Assembly: GCA_964427965.1 (NCBI GenBank)
Contig: CAYRWK010000004.1
Span: 1-26,405 of the forward strand
DNA from: CAYRWK01 sp964427965
GTDB lineage: Bacteria; Patescibacteriota; WWE3; UBA101185; UBA10185
Reading direction: 5' to 3'
Length of the DNA stretch: 26,405 nucleotides
Positions 23,091 to 26,405 of this stretch are shown here, in pieces. Position 1 is the first letter of the stretch; the number at the start of each line of letters is the position of its first letter. The notes under the pieces were generated by a model that was not told where the DNA came from, searched no databases, and was given only the letters and a program-made list of their open reading frames with translations. Both the position numbers and the translations under genes were made by a program.

Positions 23091-24226
23091 AAAGTTACCT
23101 CCTTCTTCAACACCTGGTTGTAAACTTCAAAAGTTTTTTTAGCGGCGTTTTCCCAAGTATAACTGCTTAACATTTTATCTGTCACTACCGGACGGGGAGC
23201 AAAGTATTCCTTCTTTATCGCATCTTTTATGGAGTCAATATCTTCAGGTTTGCAGTACGAAGCTTGATCCCCCAAGTATTCTTTGGCGCGCTCACCCGAT
23301 GCTACAGCGTTAGTTCCGGAAAAAAGTGCCTCTAAACTAGTTAACCCAGTGGTTTCAAACCAACTGGCCGACACCCCAACTTTAGCAAAATGACAATAAG
23401 AAGGCATTTCTTCATAAGGTACCTTGGAAATATGTATTACCCATTTATTTTTTTTAAGGGAAGAATTAAATCTTAAAATATACTCCACGTGCTTGCGACT
23501 GCTTTTTACTCCAACTAAAACCAGCTTCAAATCTAAACCGGTTTCTTTACGAAGACGTTTAACTGCCTCAATTACACTTAATTGATTTTTACGAGGTTCT
23601 ATTCTTCCCACACATAAAATATATTCATTTATCCCAAGAGCGTTTTGATAGTGAGAATTGTTTATAAAATTTTTGCTAACTCCATTAGGTACAATGCTCC
23701 ACTTAAAATCCACCTCGTAAGTGGTTTTCAGATCCTCGGCTTCCTTTTCTGTTTGAACCAACACATAATCAGACCATCTAATAGTATCTCTGTTCATGTT
23801 TTGCAATCCTTTAAAGATACTGTAAATTGTAGGTTTTAAATGCACGGGATCAAAAATTGTTCTGTACACATCTTTGTAAGTATCGCGATGAAACTGGTTT
23901 CTAAACATGTATTTTGTGAGACGTCTGTAGTCAAAAACATACTCTTCATCAAACTTTTTTAATTCGGCAACGCTGTGGTGAATGGGAGAAAGTACAATAG
24001 GTTTGCCAAGTTCTTTAGCCTGTTTTGTATAGAAATATGACTCGGGAGACCAGTCTAGCTGAAAAATATGAATCAGATCATATCCGGCCATATCAGTGTT
24101 CAGACCACTTTTAATATCTATTTCGACTCCAAGCTTTCGTAACTCAGCGGCAGTATTCTCGACTTGAATTTTATCTCCCCCGCCATTTTCAAGTAAGCCC
24201 AATCGGCCAAGCATTAATACTTTCAC
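23087..24226 (-). CDS. GT4-family glycosyltransferase
   Basis: A GT-B fold glycosyltransferase. The N-terminal half starts KVLMLGRLGLLENGGGDKIQ, a glycine-rich acceptor loop, with LIHIFQLDWSPESYFY further on. The C-terminal donor half has VPNGVSKNF, ILCVGRIEPRKNQLSVIEA, and the E-x7-E region SWFETTGLTSLEALFSGTNAV. At 379 residues it is complete. Starts at GTG 24226 with GGAGG 7 nt upstream, overlapping the preceding GT stop by 4 nt. It also overlaps the ligase/GT39 gene by 4 nt, so three glycan genes are translationally coupled. The sugar donor is not readable from sequence. Confidence 0.9.
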   Translation of the reverse strand: MKVLMLGRLGLLENGGGDKIQVENTAAELRKLGVEIDIKSGLNTDMAGYDLIHIFQLDWSPESYFYTKQAKELGKPIVLSPIHHSVAELKKFDEEYVFDYRRLTKYMFRNQFHRDTYKDVYRTIFDPVHLKPTIYSIFKGLQNMNRDTIRWSDYVLVQTEKEAEDLKTTYEVDFKWSIVPNGVSKNFINNSHYQNALGINEYILCVGRIEPRKNQLSVIEAVKRLRKETGLDLKLVLVGVKSSRKHVEYILRFNSSLKKNKWVIHISKVPYEEMPSYCHFAKVGVSASWFETTGLTSLEALFSGTNAVASGERAKEYLGDQASYCKPEDIDSIKDAIKKEYFAPRPVVTDKMLSSYTWENAAKKTFEVYNQVLKKEVTL

Positions 24227-25383
24227 TTGGCTTCCTCCAAAAGTTTCAGATATAAAGTTTCATAAGCATCATCAAATTTTTCCATTGTAAATAAGTCCTC
24301 CACACGCTTTTTTGCAGCTTGCGTAAGCTCCGCCAAATTATCTTTTCTCTGATACAAGCTTAGCATTTTTTGAGCAAGATCATCCGGATCATCAACATTA
24401 AAAAATAATACAGTTGATCCACCAACCTCCTCCAACACCTCAAGATTTGAACAAATGGTGGGAATCATACTGTACATGGCCTCAATTAACACAATGCCAA
24501 AACCCTCCGCTCTTGTTGGAAAGACAAAAGCGTCCCATGTGTTATAAAACTTAATCAAATCTTTGGCAATAAATATTCCGGTAATGATAACTCTATCCTG
24601 AATACCTAATTCTTTTACTAAAGTCTTGTACTGCTCTTCCAACCTTCCACCGCCAGCAATTAATAAATAGACGTTATCCTTGTCTAAAATGGAAAATTCC
24701 AAAAACTTTTTAAAACCTCTAATTAAAATATCGTGACCTTTTTCTTCTGTTAACCTACTGCTGATCCCAAAAACAAAAGCATTTTCTGGGATATTGTATC
24801 TGGTTAAAATCTCATTTCTGTAAACAACCTTTTGAGCTGGGGAGACCGTAAATTTTGTAGTGTCTAACCCGTTTGGAATTACAGCCAGCTTGGACCTGCT
24901 AATACCTTCTGTAGATTTAATTCTTTTGCGTGATTCGGTTAAACAAATCTCACATGAACCAAATAAGTTAACCTCGCAGGCATAACCAAAAACTGCAAAA
25001 TACGTATAAACCTTTTTAATAAAAGTGGGCATAAGCCATTCTGAAATCGGGGTATGGATATGGGACACGCGCACTTTTGTTCGTGCTAAAAAGCCGGCAA
25101 ATATGGAATTAGCTGCTGCTTTTAACTCATGTCCGTGAATAAGGTCAATTTTTTCTTTGCGCAAAAAAGAAACCAGCTCGAAAATATAAACAGGATCCAT
25201 TTCAAAAAGGATTCTTTTTACCCTAACCTGAGCTCCGGCTTGTTTAAACCAATCTACAACGGGGCCGTCCACACACCAGACAAAGACCTTATGCCCGCGC
25301 AACACCATGCCTTTTGCGAGATCGACACAATGTTGCTCCATGCCGCCGGGGTTACCTGAGTTTAGTGTGTATAGAATTTTCAT
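24223..25383 (-). CDS. GT4-family glycosyltransferase
   Basis: A complete 386-residue GT-B enzyme. It starts MKILYTLNSGNPGGMEQHCVDLAKGM, the acceptor-side glycine loop common in GT4. It contains SHIHTPISEWL and VIPNGLDTTKF, the donor-side start FGISSRLTEEKGHDILIRGF, and the E-x7-E region RAEGFGIVLIEAMYSMIPTI. Likely adds one sugar to the polyprenyl-linked intermediate in the cytosol. TATAAT lies 8 nt before the ATG and no Shine-Dalgarno is seen. It therefore looks like the first gene of an almost leaderless transcript leading into the next GT and the ligase/GT39 protein. It is distinct in sequence from the other two GT4 proteins in the window, so it is not a recent duplicate. Confidence 0.9.
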   Translation of the reverse strand: MKILYTLNSGNPGGMEQHCVDLAKGMVLRGHKVFVWCVDGPVVDWFKQAGAQVRVKRILFEMDPVYIFELVSFLRKEKIDLIHGHELKAAANSIFAGFLARTKVRVSHIHTPISEWLMPTFIKKVYTYFAVFGYACEVNLFGSCEICLTESRKRIKSTEGISRSKLAVIPNGLDTTKFTVSPAQKVVYRNEILTRYNIPENAFVFGISSRLTEEKGHDILIRGFKKFLEFSILDKDNVYLLIAGGGRLEEQYKTLVKELGIQDRVIITGIFIAKDLIKFYNTWDAFVFPTRAEGFGIVLIEAMYSMIPTICSNLEVLEEVGGSTVLFFNVDDPDDLAQKMLSLYQRKDNLAELTQAAKKRVEDLFTMEKFDDAYETLYLKLLEEAK

Positions 25384-25391
25384 TTAGGGTT

Positions 25392-25397
25392 ATTATA
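25392..25397 (-). promoter_or_regulatory. -10 box of the GT operon; predicts a nearly leaderless mRNA
   Basis: A perfect TATAAT ends 8 nt before the ATG at 25383. TTATTA at 17-nt spacing is a weak -35. It lies in the 42-nt gap after the partial glycosyltransferase gene. Confidence 0.55.
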
Positions 25398-25425
25398 TCT
25401 CGCTTTGCTCGATGTAATAAATTTA

Positions 25426-26405
25426 CTATAACTTCTGTCTTTCCAAAATAGCTCCAAGCATCTTCTGTGTCTTCCCATCCCAATTATTCTCCTTAGCAAC
25501 CGCTCTTCTTGCTAAAATTCTACTGGTGCTATCCTCATCCAAGGCCTTTTTAACATTAGCCGAAAACTCATCGTAGGATTTTGATAAATAGCATACGTCG
25601 GCAAAAGGATAATACGCGGGAAGGTCGGTGACAATTGTTGGAAAACCTGCGGCAAGGGCATCGTGAAACTTTACAGGAAAACAACCGCCAACTGTGTAAT
25701 CGTTAAGTTGATAAGGAATAATATAGGCATCAAATCCGGCGTAATAGTTTTGTAGAATTTCGTAAGGTCTAAATCCTAAAAAGTGAATATTTTGCAAACC
25801 TCCCAATCCGATTGTATCAAGACTGGCGTTGGCATCTTTTAGCCCCATTTGACCAATCAATACAAAAGAAATGGAGGGGTTTTCTTCCGCAACTTTTTTC
25901 ATTAACTTGGCATCAAACTTGTATTCATCCAAAGCTCCTGCAAAACCCACACGAGGGCGTTTAATATTTGCTAAATCCTCAGGTATTAAGTTTTTAAGTT
26001 CATCAACTTTTGAAAACTTTTCATAATCACCAACATTTGGCATAAACAAAGTATTTGCGTTATATGTTTTTAGCTTTTCAACTAAACCCGGAGCAGTTGC
26101 AAATACCACATTAGCTTTTTCTGCTAACATTTTTTCTTGAGCTACGATATTTTCCTTACCAATAGAGGTTGCATAAAAAGCACTGTTAGAAGGAAATCCC
26201 TCGTAATTGTCTACGCAGTCGTATACCAAAAAGTCATATTTTACTTTTTTTAGATAGCTGGCCAGTTGGAGCAACTGAACGTGATATACCCATAACACAG
26301 TTTTACACTGCGGATCAAAGTGTTTTTTAGCAAGAGAGTTAATATGCTTGATATGTAGCTGCGATGTTATTTGAGAAAAAGGCACGATATTTAAAGGTGT
26401 GTAGA
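25426..26405 (-). CDS. Glycosyltransferase (GT-B type), N-terminus off right edge
   Basis: The frame stays open past the GTG at 26385 to the window edge, reading YTPLNIVPFSQ, so the gene is truncated at its 5' end. In this family such a stretch lies some tens of residues from the start. It contains KTVLWVYHVQLLQLASYL, VYDCVDNYEGFPSNSAF, VFATAPGLVEKL and FMPNVGDYEKF, then the donor half beginning RPRVGFAGALDEYKFD, with IHFLGFRPYEILQNYYAGFDAYIIPY and PVKFHDALAAGFPTIVTDLPAYY near the nucleotide-sugar site. The classic GT4 E-x7-E is not obvious, having PVKFHDALA instead. About 325 residues are visible. Same strand as the glycan operon, 42 nt before the next gene. Confidence 0.87.
   Translation of the reverse strand, partial: YTPLNIVPFSQITSQLHIKHINSLAKKHFDPQCKTVLWVYHVQLLQLASYLKKVKYDFLVYDCVDNYEGFPSNSAFYATSIGKENIVAQEKMLAEKANVVFATAPGLVEKLKTYNANTLFMPNVGDYEKFSKVDELKNLIPEDLANIKRPRVGFAGALDEYKFDAKLMKKVAEENPSISFVLIGQMGLKDANASLDTIGLGGLQNIHFLGFRPYEILQNYYAGFDAYIIPYQLNDYTVGGCFPVKFHDALAAGFPTIVTDLPAYYPFADVCYLSKSYDEFSANVKKALDEDSTSRILARRAVAKENNWDGKTQKMLGAILERQKL

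Noticed and set aside
1..26405. tRNA, rRNA, CRISPR arrays, insertion sequences, prophage
   Set aside because: No tRNA-like cloverleaf, regularly spaced repeats, transposase or integrase genes or phage genes were seen on either strand by eye.

Overview
The window looks like part of the chromosome of a Patescibacteria (Candidate Phyla Radiation) bacterium, possibly from the Microgenomates/Katanobacteria side. The reasons are AT-rich and tightly packed genes, a shortened division cluster (mraZ-rsmH-ftsL-ftsI only), trimmed housekeeping proteins (AspRS without its GAD insertion, short RecO) and a DUF4012 protein beside surface-glycan genes. TAA, TAG and TGA all end genes here, so the code is the standard one and UGA is not recoded to glycine as in Gracilibacteria. 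The placement is an inference; there is no rRNA in the window.

Layout. Positions 1-900 (minus strand) hold two small exported, cysteine-containing proteins; one runs off the left edge and the other sits between a promoter and a strong terminator. From about 950 to 11000 (minus strand) lies a long collinear run: mraZ, rsmH, ftsL-like, ftsI, a YraN-like nuclease gene with no normal start codon, a response regulator and histidine kinase, phosphomannomutase/phosphoglucomutase, PEP synthase and enolase. A small membrane protein diverges from mraZ at 11150. From 11500 to 17345 (minus strand) lie glyS, recO, a DUF4012 protein, an initiating sugar transferase and a GT4 glycosyltransferase. A flippase diverges at 17393. 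aspS follows on the minus strand behind a T-box riboswitch. The right end is a glycan operon: one partial and two complete glycosyltransferases, then a 952-residue protein that joins an O-antigen ligase/polymerase-like half to a GT39-like half.

How the genes work together. The initiating transferase, four glycosyltransferases, flippase, ligase/polymerase-GT39 protein and DUF4012 protein look like a lipid-linked surface polysaccharide or protein glycosylation pathway. The mutase can supply the sugar phosphates. Enolase and PEP synthase sit together as the lower end of glycolysis or gluconeogenesis. The dcw remnant supplies septal murein synthesis and its regulator MraZ.

The regulatory signals are the most informative part. 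(1) Several first-in-transcript genes have a sigma70-type -10 box only 6-9 nt before the start codon, which predicts leaderless mRNAs, while many downstream genes in the same runs carry Shine-Dalgarno sites. (2) aspS has a complete T-box antiterminator/terminator but apparently a very short Stem I. (3) The mraZ promoter carries four roughly 10-bp-spaced TGG-type boxes, a probable MraZ operator. (4) A 59-bp imperfect palindrome inside a small secreted-protein gene makes both strands encode similar peptides.
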